Shown here piece after piece: positions 1 to 8,384 of a DNA stretch of 64,000 nt. The DNA is from Saccharicrinis carchari. Lineage in GTDB: Bacteria > Bacteroidota > Bacteroidia > Bacteroidales > Marinilabiliaceae. Every line of letters starts with the position of its first letter. Within the stretch, counting starts at the first letter, position 1. A program made the position numbers and the translations under genes. The notes under the pieces were generated by a model. It saw nothing but the letters and a program-made list of their open reading frames with translations. It was not told where the DNA came from and made no database searches. The stretch is from the NCBI RefSeq assembly GCF_900182605.1, contig NZ_FXTB01000001.1, positions 434,001-498,000 on the forward strand. Reading direction: 5' to 3'.

Positions 1-1489
1 CTATTTTAAGGGCTACGCCATTGTCCCTGGGTCTAATATCCTGCGGGCCTTCGTGTACATTTAAAAAGCAGCCTACCCCATGCCCGGTGCCATGACCATA
101 ATTTAAACCTTTAGACCAAAGGGGCTTGCGTGCCAATGTATCCAGATGCACTCCTCTGGTACCTTCAGGAAAACAAGTGCTTGCAAGCGCTATGTGGCCT
201 TTTAATACCAAGGTAAAATCTTCTCGTTGTTTTTCGCTTGGTCGGCCTAGATGGATGGTGCGGGTAATATCGGTGGTGCCTTCAAGGTATTGTCCGCCTG
301 AGTCGATCAAATAAAAGTTGTCAGATGTAAGCGGTATATCATTTTGTTTAGAAACATTATAATGCACAATAGCTCCGTGTGCACCAAAACTGGAAATTGG
401 GGCAAAGGATTCGCCTTTATAATTTTCGTTTTCGGCTCTGAATTTCTTGAGCTGTTTGGCAGCAGATAGTTCAGATACCACCCCACTCGGTACATTTTGT
501 TGCAGCCAGTACAGAAATTTTACCATTGCCACACCATCTTTTAGCATGGCTGATTTAAATCCGTTTTGTTCCGTTGGGTTTTTTACACCTTTTAAATCTT
601 TGACAATACTTGCTTTTTCTATTCTTATTACTTCCGACGGTATCTGGGCAGATATTTTTGCGTTAGTGGTTGATGGATCATATAATAAACCTGATTCGTG
701 CGGCATATCATTAATCCAATTAAATATATCGGTATACAAGTGAACGCTGATATCGTCCCGAGCCAGTTCTTTGCCTATGTCGGTGGTTATTTTAAACGTA
801 TCAATAAATAGATACACGCCGTCCAACGAAATGATAAGGTAAGCATGAAAAACCGGATTGTAGCTTACATCGCTTCCGCGTAGGTTCAGTGTCCAGGCAA
901 TTTCATCCAACGCGGTTATTAAATAATGCGAAGCGTCCTGCCGGCGCATTTTTTTGCGTATGTCTTCAATTTTTTCGTTCCTATCAGCACCTGCATATTT
1001 TTTATCGTGCACAAATATACTGTTATCCGGAATTGGTGGACGATCTATCCAAATATCATCCAAAAGGTTTAGTGAGGGATTTATGCCAATGCCATAGTGT
1101 TTATATTTCCTGGATAATTTACGGGCATCTTCAATGGAAAAAACTTCTCCATCGAAGGCCAAAGTGCTGCCGGGGTTTAATCTTTCGGCAATCCAATCGG
1201 CATAGTCGGGAGTGTCGGGTTCGGCTGCTTTAAATAGTGTTATACCGCTTTCGGCCAGTTCGTTTTCGGCTTGTAAATAATACCTGCTGTCTGTCCAAAG
1301 TCCGGCTTCGTCGGCCAGAATAACAACTGTACCTGCGGATCCGCTAAAACCCGAAATATATTCTCTGCTTTTCCAGTGTCCTGCGGTATATTCGCTCATA
1401 TGCGGATCGCTGCTCGGTATTATATAGGCATCAATGCCCATGCTAAGCATCTTGTTTCGCAACAAAAATAACTTTTCGTTAGTTGTCAT
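1..1489 (-). CDS. Xaa-Pro aminopeptidase, M24B family (C-terminus cut off by window edge)
   Basis: Metallopeptidase that removes the N-terminal residue ahead of proline. About 496 codons are visible from the ATG at 1489 and the reading frame is still open at base 1. The creatinase-like N-terminal part carries IIPSSDPHMSEY, and the pita-bread fold follows. Metal ligands are visible: the Asp of DSGGQYLEG near residue 394, the Asp of TTDITRT near 406, and the His of GHGTGHGVG near 465. Family members of this type run to about 590 residues, so roughly 95 are missing. The start lies 17 bases past the stop of the upstream gene, so the two may share a transcript. No signal peptide is seen, so it is probably cytoplasmic. 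Confidence 0.95.
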   Translation of the reverse strand, partial: MTTNEKLFLLRNKMLSMGIDAYIIPSSDPHMSEYTAGHWKSREYISGFSGSAGTVVILADEAGLWTDSRYYLQAENELAESGITLFKAAEPDTPDYADWIAERLNPGSTLAFDGEVFSIEDARKLSRKYKHYGIGINPSLNLLDDIWIDRPPIPDNSIFVHDKKYAGADRNEKIEDIRKKMRRQDASHYLITALDEIAWTLNLRGSDVSYNPVFHAYLIISLDGVYLFIDTFKITTDIGKELARDDISVHLYTDIFNWINDMPHESGLLYDPSTTNAKISAQIPSEVIRIEKASIVKDLKGVKNPTEQNGFKSAMLKDGVAMVKFLYWLQQNVPSGVVSELSAAKQLKKFRAENENYKGESFAPISSFGAHGAIVHYNVSKQNDIPLTSDNFYLIDSGGQYLEGTTDITRTIHLGRPSEKQREDFTLVLKGHIALASTCFPEGTRGVHLDTLARKPLWSKGLNYGHGTGHGVGCFLNVHEGPQDIRPRDNGVALKI

Positions 1490-1506
1490 CAGTTGTATCT
1501 TTAGCG

Positions 1507-2559
1507 TTAATAAAATTCGATATCGGCTTCACGATTAAAAACAATAACTTTTGTTTCCGTATCCGGGTCGTTCCCTACCTGGCCGGAGATGGATATATTG
1601 CTGTTATCTCTGAAAACTTGCAGATTATCCTGCACAGGATGCACAAAATTACCATCTTTGATATCGCCGTTAATGGTATAGGTGGTATGAGGGTTTAATT
1701 GTATGTTGGTGGGGCACTGGTGGTTATTGATACGCAAACGTTCAAAGTGATCATTTGGGTTGGCTATGCTGAGCGAACCTTTTTCACACTCAAACAGGGC
1801 ATCCTCTCCAAAATTGCTTACATGGATAATGCTATTGAGCGTTTTTAGATTAATAAGCTGGCAAGTGCCTATTTTAAGGTAATCAACATTCGACGAACAG
1901 GAATAATCGGTAACAGCATTTAAATTTATCCTACTGTAGGCGGTGCTTCCTTTCAGCTTATTGGCCGATACCATGGTAAGATCAGAATTTTCGATGCGAA
2001 CCGTTGCTGTTCCTGCGTTGCTTATTGTTCCTTTGCAATGTAATAACTCAATGTGGTTGTTTATAGAGTCATGTGCAGGTATAAGGTTATTAATATCAAT
2101 ATCGCAATAGGATAAGCCGGCAACAACTCCGCCTTGCATCTGTTCTATGCTTACTTTACCGTGACTGTTTTCAATGTTGAGTGCCAGTTTTTTGGGGTGA
2201 AATATGTTGTATTTTATTTTATAGGGTATGGTGCGGTTAAAGTTGCCGGGCAAATTGGTTTTTACTTGTAGGGTGTTGGCGTAAAATACGGTATTGATAC
2301 GTATTTCATCCAGCATTTCACCGGATAGGTTGGGCTTGTCTGTTAATATTTCAATATGTGTTTCTACGCTGATAGAATCTTTATCCCAATTTTTCAGGCT
2401 AATTTGTGCATGTTTCGATTGAATATCCAATCGCTGCAGATTGCCTAGCGGAAACACTTCAAAAGTATGTTCTGTAAAATCTTTTGTAGTGCGTGTTTGC
2501 GACCACAACGATGCGCACACAAAGAATAGGCTTGTTAATATGATTTGAAGTTTTAACAT
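1507..2559 (-). CDS. secreted protein with GIN/DUF4097-like beta-rich repeats
   Basis: This is a 350-residue protein starting with a signal peptide (MLKLQIILTSLFFVCASLWSQ). The rest is short alternating beta segments rich in Asn, Ile and Ser, for example NIENSHGKVSIEQMQGG and ATVRIENSDLTMVSANKLKGS. That pattern matches putative autotransporter-adhesin-head (GIN) or DUF4097-type beta-helix proteins common in Bacteroidota. No catalytic motif is seen and no type IX sorting tail is obvious. It sits directly upstream of the aminopeptidase on the same strand. The family call is inference from composition and periodicity. Confidence 0.7.
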   Translation of the reverse strand: MLKLQIILTSLFFVCASLWSQTRTTKDFTEHTFEVFPLGNLQRLDIQSKHAQISLKNWDKDSISVETHIEILTDKPNLSGEMLDEIRINTVFYANTLQVKTNLPGNFNRTIPYKIKYNIFHPKKLALNIENSHGKVSIEQMQGGVVAGLSYCDIDINNLIPAHDSINNHIELLHCKGTISNAGTATVRIENSDLTMVSANKLKGSTAYSRINLNAVTDYSCSSNVDYLKIGTCQLINLKTLNSIIHVSNFGEDALFECEKGSLSIANPNDHFERLRINNHQCPTNIQLNPHTTYTINGDIKDGNFVHPVQDNLQVFRDNSNISISGQVGNDPDTETKVIVFNREADIEFY

Positions 2560-2710
2560 ATCGATAGTTTAATGCTGCGATAAAAATAGCTAAAAAGTAG
2601 GGTTCGCAAAAATATTGTAGCATAATAGTAGCGGAGTAGTGGCGCTATGGTTTATAAAATGGCGGACCGGCTTGCAATAGAACCGGAAAGTAAAGAGTTA
2701 ATTGTATAAA

Positions 2711-2736
2711 AAAAGCTGCCCTATGGAGCAGCTTTT
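2711..2736 (-). terminator. intrinsic terminator of pyk
   Basis: A perfect 9-bp stem (AAAAGCTGC at 2711-2719 with GCAGCTTTT at 2728-2736) has an 8-base loop. On the minus strand it is followed by a run of seven T. It lies 25 bases beyond the pyk stop codon. Confidence 0.85.
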
Positions 2737-2760
2737 ATAACAAATCTGATAAGCTGAAAA

Positions 2761-4200
2761 TTATTTATCCATCTCTTCTAATGTTCTTTTCATGAGATCT
2801 TCAACCGTAAGAATCTCCAAAAAGGATGTGCCTCCGCCAATACCAAAACTGCTACCCAGATAAGCAACTTGTTCATGGTCTTCCAGAATATTTTTCTTTT
2901 TAAGCTTATTGATGGTTTTAATCATAATTTCTTCTTTGCTTCCACCATGTTCCATAATCTTAGCTGATACGCCGTACGATAGGCTTAATTCGCGAGCTGT
3001 TCTTTTGCTATAGCATAAGGCTGTAATAGGTGTTCTTCCGCGAAAAGCAGCCAAATAACGAGCCGTTCTGCCTGTGTAGCTGTCGGTAAGTATCGCACCA
3101 ATGTTAAGGTCATCTGAAGCTTTCACTGCCGTGTCAGCCAGGTAGGCTGTTCTGCTTTTTGAGGTGCTGGTAACAGGTATATCGTTACGGTTATCTTTGG
3201 CTGCCTCAACTTCGCGGGCAATCATCGACATGGTTTTAACCGCTTCAACACCGTAATCGCCATACGCGGTTTCACCACTAAGCATAATAGCATCCGTACG
3301 ATAGTAAATCGCATTGGCAACATCGGTTACCTCGGCACGCGTAGGGCGAGGGTTCTTAATCATCGTGTGCAACATTTGTGTTGCCACGATAACGGGTTTT
3401 TTGCGTTCAACGCACTTACGTATCAACTGACGTTGTATTCCAGGTATTTTTTCTTGGGCAATTTCAATTCCCATGTCACCCCGGGCAATCATCACACCGT
3501 AAACGCACTCCAATATTTCATCAATATTGCTAACCCCTTCTTGGTTTTCAATTTTAGCAATTATTTTGGCAGGGCATTCCAGGCGATCCAGTTCTTTCTG
3601 AACATCGGCTACATCGGAAGCATTTCGTACAAAAGAGTGGGCTATGAAATCTATTTCTTGTTCGGCTGCATACCCTATAAAGCGGATATCTTTTTCGGTA
3701 AGTGAGGGTAGGTTGATACGTACACCGGGTACGTTCACACTTTTTCGGCCACCTATCTCGCCATCATTTTCCACGGTACAAACGAGATGATCATCTTTTT
3801 TCTCTATAACCTTGAGCGCTGTTTCACCATCGTCGATGAGGATGTCACCACCAATGCTCATGTCTTGTACAAAGTCATCGTATGAAACACAGATGCACTC
3901 TCTGGTTGATAAGGTTTCGGAGCTGCCTTTAACCAATATGGTGTCGCCTTTTGCCACCATAATTTTATTGCCGTCTTCGGTATTGGTAGTGCGTATTTCA
4001 GGACCTTTGGTATCTACCAATATACCTACTTTTTCTGAAATTGACCGCACGGTGCTAATAACACGGCAAAGCCCCTCATAATCCATGTGTGCAGTATTCA
4101 ACCTCACCACGTTAACTCCACTTTTGATTAGTTTTTTCACATAATCATGGTCACACTTCATGTCTGACACTGTAGCTACAATTTTTGTAAACTTTTTCAT
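2761..4200 (-). CDS. pyk: pyruvate kinase
   Basis: Converts phosphoenolpyruvate and ADP to pyruvate and ATP, the last step of glycolysis. The 479-residue length is normal. The substrate/metal segment LVDTKGPEIR is at 61-70; Glu68 there is the residue associated with K+-dependent enzymes. The catalytic Lys is K216 in AKIENQEG, the metal-binding loop is ARGDMGIEI near 239-247, and VATQMLHTM with NPRPTRAEVTDVANAI follows. The usual NFSH near the N-terminus reads NTAH (35-38), replacing a Ser that ligates K+ in the best-studied enzymes; as far as I know this variant is shared by other Bacteroidia. It lies 49 bases downstream of aroQ and probably shares its transcript. Confidence 0.97.
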   Translation of the reverse strand: MKKFTKIVATVSDMKCDHDYVKKLIKSGVNVVRLNTAHMDYEGLCRVISTVRSISEKVGILVDTKGPEIRTTNTEDGNKIMVAKGDTILVKGSSETLSTRECICVSYDDFVQDMSIGGDILIDDGETALKVIEKKDDHLVCTVENDGEIGGRKSVNVPGVRINLPSLTEKDIRFIGYAAEQEIDFIAHSFVRNASDVADVQKELDRLECPAKIIAKIENQEGVSNIDEILECVYGVMIARGDMGIEIAQEKIPGIQRQLIRKCVERKKPVIVATQMLHTMIKNPRPTRAEVTDVANAIYYRTDAIMLSGETAYGDYGVEAVKTMSMIAREVEAAKDNRNDIPVTSTSKSRTAYLADTAVKASDDLNIGAILTDSYTGRTARYLAAFRGRTPITALCYSKRTARELSLSYGVSAKIMEHGGSKEEIMIKTINKLKKKNILEDHEQVAYLGSSFGIGGGTSFLEILTVEDLMKRTLEEMDK

Positions 4201-4249
4201 TAAATAATTTATTTATTTCAAATGTTTTTTTTGTGCAAAAAATATATTG

Positions 4250-4672
4250 TTATGTTTTTTTCTGAAATGCCTCAATGGCCAGGTTATATGAGTATAAACC
4301 AAATCCGGCAATAGAACCTGTGCAAACCGGTGAAAGATAGGAATGATGCCTGTACGACTCTCTTTTGTAAATATTGGATATATGAACTTCTATTACGGGG
4401 CTGCTTATTGCTGCTATTGCATCCGACAAAGCTATGGAAGTATGGGTATAGGCTCCTGCGTTAAAAATTACCCCCTGGTAGCTGAATCCTACCTGATGCA
4501 GTTTATCTATCAATTCTCCCTCGCTGTTCGATTGGAAATAATGTAACTCTACATTAGGGTAATTCTTTTGCAATTGAGCAAAGTAGCTTTCAAATGTTTG
4601 ATGTCCGTATATATCAACTTCTCGTTTGCCGAGTAAATTTAAATTAGGACCATTTAAAATTAATAACTTCAT
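4250..4672 (-). CDS. aroQ: 3-dehydroquinate dehydratase, type II
   Basis: Third step of the shikimate pathway: dehydration of 3-dehydroquinate to 3-dehydroshikimate by a cytoplasmic dodecamer. The length of 140 residues is typical. Family signatures are clear: LNGPNLNLLGKRE at the N-terminus, FNAGAYTHTSIAL in the middle, and VHISNIYKRESYRHHSYLS carrying the second active-site region. The divergent neighbour is xerD, and pyk follows on the same strand. Confidence 0.97.
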   Translation of the reverse strand: MKLLILNGPNLNLLGKREVDIYGHQTFESYFAQLQKNYPNVELHYFQSNSEGELIDKLHQVGFSYQGVIFNAGAYTHTSIALSDAIAAISSPVIEVHISNIYKRESYRHHSYLSPVCTGSIAGFGLYSYNLAIEAFQKKT

Positions 4673-4734
4673 GTATTTAATTTATAACGGAGTATAATGT
4701 TTTGCTTTTTAGCGAGCAACATTTTTACCGAGTA

Positions 4735-4742
4735 CAAAGGTA
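4735..4742 (-). promoter_or_regulatory. candidate -7 element for aroQ-pyk
   Basis: On the minus strand this reads TACCTTTG, a full match to the Bacteroidota -7 consensus TAnnTTTG. It would give a leader of roughly 55 bases before the aroQ ATG at 4672. No clean -33 TTTG is seen at the expected spacing. Confidence 0.4.
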
Positions 4743-5320
4743 TTGAAAACTTATCTATAATTAAACATTATTCTCCCATCTATTGTCAAAAATAACCGAA
4801 TTCATAACAGTGCTTATTTTTTTTGATATAAAAGCCTTTGTCTCCAGTAATAAATTAATGGGGTAATTTATTGTAAATTAATACCTAAGTGTATTTACAC
4901 TATTTGTATTGGACAGTTATTTCATTTTTAAATACCATGTTCAAACAATCTAAAAAAATTCCTGTTAATAGAACTGATTTTATTAAATAGTAAAAATTGT
5001 AACAACGATCTATATTTAGCTTAAATGGTAACAAATATGAATGTAAAATTGCTAGTATCTTACAATGCTTTTTGCCGTATTAGTTAAAAAAAACAACGCA
5101 CATAAGGCGAGATGATGTTAATTAAAAAGAGGCAATGTATTTATATACAGGTGTGTAGGACTTTGATGTGATGGTGAATTATTTATTAAGTTAATAATTA
5201 TTGCTTATGTGGTACCGTGATATGTTTAACCCAAAAAACATGAGAATACATTTGATTGGCAGCAATAATATATTTATATTTAACGCCTGTTGCATTATAC
5301 ATTAATTTAATTCTATTAGT
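4743..5320. other. long AT-rich intergenic region between aroQ and xerD
   Basis: About 650 bases separate the two divergent genes and no plausible ORF is seen. Two adjacent inverted repeats stand out: TAATTTA/TAAATTA at 4864-4880 and AGTGTA/TACACT at 4888-4901. A TACATTTG at 5247-5254 matches the -7 consensus on the plus strand and would give xerD a leader of about 60 bases. No RNA gene is recognised. Confidence 0.5.
5247..5254 (+). promoter_or_regulatory. candidate -7 element for xerD
   Basis: TACATTTG fits TAnnTTTG and lies about 67 bases before the xerD ATG. The expected upstream -33 TTTG is not obvious, so this is tentative. Confidence 0.3.
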
Positions 5321-6220
5321 ATGATTTGGGAATCAGAAATTGAAGAATTCAGGGCCTACCTGAAAGTAGAAAAAGGCTTATCGGATAATTCTATCCATGC
5401 TTATGTTACCGACCTGACCAAGTTGGTAAATTTTTTAAATGAAAAAGGCTATAAGGTAGGACCTGAGGAGGTTACCTTGGCCAACCTTAAAGAAATGATG
5501 GAATGGGTAACGGAAAAAGGGATTAGTCCCCGGACTCAGGCTCGTATTATCAGTGGGATAAAATCATTCTATAAGTTTTTGCTGATCGAGGAAAAAATAG
5601 ATCGCGATCCTACGGCTTTGTTAACCTCACCTAAAATAGGTCGTAAACTACCTGAGATATTAACGGTGGACGAAATTGATACTATTATCAATTCGGTTGA
5701 TATAAAAAAGCCTGAGGGACAGAGAAATAAGGCCATTTTGGAAACGCTTTACAGTTGCGGTTTGCGTGTTTCAGAATTAATCGACCTTAAAATATCCAAC
5801 CTCTTTTTTGAGTCGGGTTTTATAAAAATTGAAGGTAAAGGTAATAAAGAGCGTTTGGTGCCAATCAGCTCTAAGGCAATCAAAGAAATTAACCTTTACC
5901 TGAGCGAGTATCGCCGTAATCTAAATATTCATGTAGATAGCGAAGATATTTTATTTTTAAACAGACGAGGTAAAAAACTTTCGCGAGTGATGATTTTTAC
6001 CATCATTAAAAATTTGGTAAACAAACTAGGTGTCGAGAAAAATGTAAGCCCACATACGTTCCGTCATTCTTTTGCTACGCATCTTATAGATGGTGGTGCC
6101 AACCTGCGTGCTGTACAGGAAATGTTAGGTCACGAATCGATTATAACAACTGAAATCTATACGCATCTGGATAAAGAGTATTTGAAAAATACGATGATTC
6201 AATTCCATCCAAGGTCGTAA
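5321..6220 (+). CDS. xerD: site-specific tyrosine recombinase XerD
   Basis: Resolves chromosome dimers at dif with its Xer partner. It is 299 residues, the normal length. An N-terminal SAM-like core-binding domain (about 1-100) is followed by the catalytic domain with the complete residue set: Arg149 in SCGLRVSELI, Lys173 in EGKGNKERLV, His245 and Arg248 in HTFRHSFATHL, His271 in LGHESI, and nucleophile Tyr280 in TEIYTHLDKEYL. No mobile-element context is seen (no att repeats, excisionase or cargo), so the housekeeping Xer role is preferred over a phage integrase. XerC cannot be excluded on sequence alone. Confidence 0.93.
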   Translation: MIWESEIEEFRAYLKVEKGLSDNSIHAYVTDLTKLVNFLNEKGYKVGPEEVTLANLKEMMEWVTEKGISPRTQARIISGIKSFYKFLLIEEKIDRDPTALLTSPKIGRKLPEILTVDEIDTIINSVDIKKPEGQRNKAILETLYSCGLRVSELIDLKISNLFFESGFIKIEGKGNKERLVPISSKAIKEINLYLSEYRRNLNIHVDSEDILFLNRRGKKLSRVMIFTIIKNLVNKLGVEKNVSPHTFRHSFATHLIDGGANLRAVQEMLGHESIITTEIYTHLDKEYLKNTMIQFHPRS

Positions 6221-6240
6221 CAGTTTTTTAGCATGACTGA

Positions 6241-6271
6241 AGGGGTACCAATTAAGGGTACTCCTTTTTTT
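6241..6271 (+). terminator. intrinsic terminator of xerD
   Basis: A 9-bp stem with one G-T pair (AGGGGTACC at 6241-6249 with GGTACTCCT at 6257-6265) is followed by seven T. It starts 20 bases after the xerD stop and touches the stop codon of the convergent rsmD. Confidence 0.8.
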
Positions 6272-6806
6272 ATGCGCTAAAAAAAGTAAAAATAACCTTT
6301 CCGTATTCCCTGTTCTCGATAAACTTGGGATGTTGCTTAAAGTTTAGCTTTCCGGAATGTTCAAAAATAAGCAATCCCTTATCTTTTAATAATTCATGCT
6401 TGAAAATTAAATCGGGTACTTGTTCGGCCGTTATTAAATCATAGGGGGGGTCGGCAAAGATAAGGTCGTATTTTTCTGTTGTTTTTTCTATAAATTTAAA
6501 AACATTGCCTTTAAATATCCTGAGGTTCTTTTCCAGGCCCAGTTGCGCAGCAGTATTTTTTATAAACTTAAAATGATTGTAACTGAGCTCCACACAACTC
6601 ACTTCCGTGGCTCCCCTGGAACAAAACTCGTAGCTTATGCTTCCGGTTCCGCCAAATAAATCAAGTACTTTGAGGCTGTTAAAATCGATGGTGTTGCCCA
6701 GTACGTTAAACAAGTTTTCTTTGGCAAAGTCGGTGGTAGGCCGTGCTTTAAAACTTTTTGGCGGAGAAAAACGTCTGCCCTTTAAGGAGCCACTAACTAT
6801 ACGCAT
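6270..6806 (-). CDS. rsmD: 16S rRNA (guanine(966)-N(2))-methyltransferase RsmD
   Basis: SAM-dependent methylation of G966 in 16S rRNA. The 178-residue protein opens with MRIVSGSLKGRRF and has TTDFAKENLFNVLG, the SAM loop LDLFGGTGSISYEF (49-62), and the N6-type catalytic motif DPPY at 119-122. Its start overlaps the end of the DUF3822 gene by 10 bases, which suggests translational coupling. Confidence 0.95.
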   Translation of the reverse strand: MRIVSGSLKGRRFSPPKSFKARPTTDFAKENLFNVLGNTIDFNSLKVLDLFGGTGSISYEFCSRGATEVSCVELSYNHFKFIKNTAAQLGLEKNLRIFKGNVFKFIEKTTEKYDLIFADPPYDLITAEQVPDLIFKHELLKDKGLLIFEHSGKLNFKQHPKFIENREYGKVIFTFFSA

Positions 6807-7657
6807 AGCGGGATATTAAATAAATTGAGGTGGTTTTGAATGGATAGGTGTTTAAATATGCCGGAAAACTTAAAATGTTTTGTTGTATTATCAATTTCAA
6901 CCTGCTTTACATACTTCTTTAGCAGTGCATACGTTTCGTTCGACTTTTCAATGTTACCACTTAAAAAGACCTTTGTGTTGTGTGTGTCCAATTTTATTTG
7001 TTCAAAAACAAACAAGGTAAAATATAAAAATTCTTTTTTGTCGTGATATTTAAAAGTGTTGTGCATTTTTAGGTTATTACCTGAAGTTACAATAATATCG
7101 AAGTAAAAACCGGATGGCTGAATATGTATATGCACATGATTGTGTGCCATGTTGATAGGCGTGCTCAATAAGGCCGTTTCGATAAATGGTGTAGCCTGAC
7201 AAAAATATTGTATGTTTTTAAAGTATTTGTCCAATATAGTACTTAATTGCAAGGGAATCTTAAAAACACAGATCGAATCTGCCATTTTAATTTTATTAGC
7301 AAAAACAAGTTCAGTTTGTAGGTCAACACCCTCCGAAAAACAAAACGAGAGGTAATCTTCATGGTGCTTCTTATCATACAAAGCCTGCGGAATCAAAGAA
7401 TATTTGCTGGTGTTGTATAAAACAAATATTTTCTGATAAGGATAAACCAAGAGGTTATTCTTGGATAGTTCCCATTCCAGAATATCTAAAATATTTTCGT
7501 TGGGCTTTAACGGCCGATTGTTGAACTGAATGTATTGATTGCTAACAGGATCCAGCACACAAAAAGAAAATCCATCCAACTGAAGTTGGATGGATAAAAA
7601 ATAGGATGTAGTAATTTTTATATCGAAACTTGTGTCGATAACGGATACCGTGTTCAT
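6797..7657 (-). CDS. DUF3822 family protein
   Basis: A 286-residue cytoplasmic protein with no transmembrane segment or catalytic motif that I can assign. It is recognised as the Bacteroidota-specific DUF3822 family by its N-terminal pattern (SVIDTSFDI, FSFCVLDPVSNQYI) and by its standing association with rsmD. The fold of this family resembles ASKHA-type ATPases, but no nucleotide-binding motif is evident here. It overlaps rsmD by 10 bases and lies 10 bases downstream of the membrane-anchored gene. Confidence 0.8.
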   Translation of the reverse strand: MNTVSVIDTSFDIKITTSYFLSIQLQLDGFSFCVLDPVSNQYIQFNNRPLKPNENILDILEWELSKNNLLVYPYQKIFVLYNTSKYSLIPQALYDKKHHEDYLSFCFSEGVDLQTELVFANKIKMADSICVFKIPLQLSTILDKYFKNIQYFCQATPFIETALLSTPINMAHNHVHIHIQPSGFYFDIIVTSGNNLKMHNTFKYHDKKEFLYFTLFVFEQIKLDTHNTKVFLSGNIEKSNETYALLKKYVKQVEIDNTTKHFKFSGIFKHLSIQNHLNLFNIPLCV

Positions 7658-7667
7658 AAAACAATCT

Positions 7668-8297
7668 TTACTCCCAGTTACCGGCGTTGTTGTTTGTTTC
7701 GGTAAGCGACCCCACTTTAAGTCCGGGGTAACGTTCTAATTTCAACGTTTTGTCCGACATGTTGTCAATTTCTTGTTGTTCCAGACCGTTCAAATAAACA
7801 TTGTTGTGAACCTTGGCTTCAAATACCTGAACTTTGACGCCCGAACCTGTTTCAACTACTCCGGCCTCTAAGATAAATTCTTCTCCATCGGTAAATGGCA
7901 CATAACGCAACGAATCGATAGGATATTGCTTTCCAAATAAAGAATCGAGTACACTTACCAACATCGTGTCACGTTTAATCATTCCTAATTCCAGCGCTTT
8001 TTCTTCTGTCCATCCGGCTTCTATCAAACTGTCCGAAAGGCTTCCTTCTTTTTTGACTAGCTTTAACGAATCATTTTTAACAAAGTGAATCAAGCTGTCG
8101 AAGTTGCCGGTAAACTTTTCCTTTGTAGATTTGTAAGCAATCTCAGCAGTTCTAATGTCTTTAAGCCTTTTAATTACCGCCTCACTGCGCATCTTTTGGT
8201 TTTTGATAAATCGGATAGGTCTATTAATGCTTTCAACACAGAAATATCCTAACGCAATGATGGCAATTACAAGTACGATTTGAATTACGGTTTTCAT
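7668..8297 (-). CDS. membrane-anchored protein of unknown function
   Basis: A 209-residue protein with one N-terminal membrane helix (VIQIVLVIAIIALGYFCV). A charged helical stretch follows (NQKMRSEAVIKRLKDIRTAEIAYKS), which resembles the N-terminus of pseudopilin-like proteins, and then a soluble domain. It heads the DUF3822-rsmD gene set on the minus strand. A possible -7 element TAAATTTG (minus strand, 8336-8329) precedes it with a leader of about 25 bases. No function can be assigned. Confidence 0.75.
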   Translation of the reverse strand: MKTVIQIVLVIAIIALGYFCVESINRPIRFIKNQKMRSEAVIKRLKDIRTAEIAYKSTKEKFTGNFDSLIHFVKNDSLKLVKKEGSLSDSLIEAGWTEEKALELGMIKRDTMLVSVLDSLFGKQYPIDSLRYVPFTDGEEFILEAGVVETGSGVKVQVFEAKVHNNVYLNGLEQQEIDNMSDKTLKLERYPGLKVGSLTETNNNAGNWE

Positions 8298-8384
8298 TAT
8301 TTACAGATTTTGTATTAGTTTGAGTTCACAAATTTATAAAAAAAATCAAATTTTAGATTTCGATTGGCCTAAATTACACAAATA

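Noticed and set aside
5321-6220. Tyrosine recombinase as a mobile-element integrase
   Set aside because: Length and motifs fit XerD, and no att repeats, excisionase or cargo are nearby.
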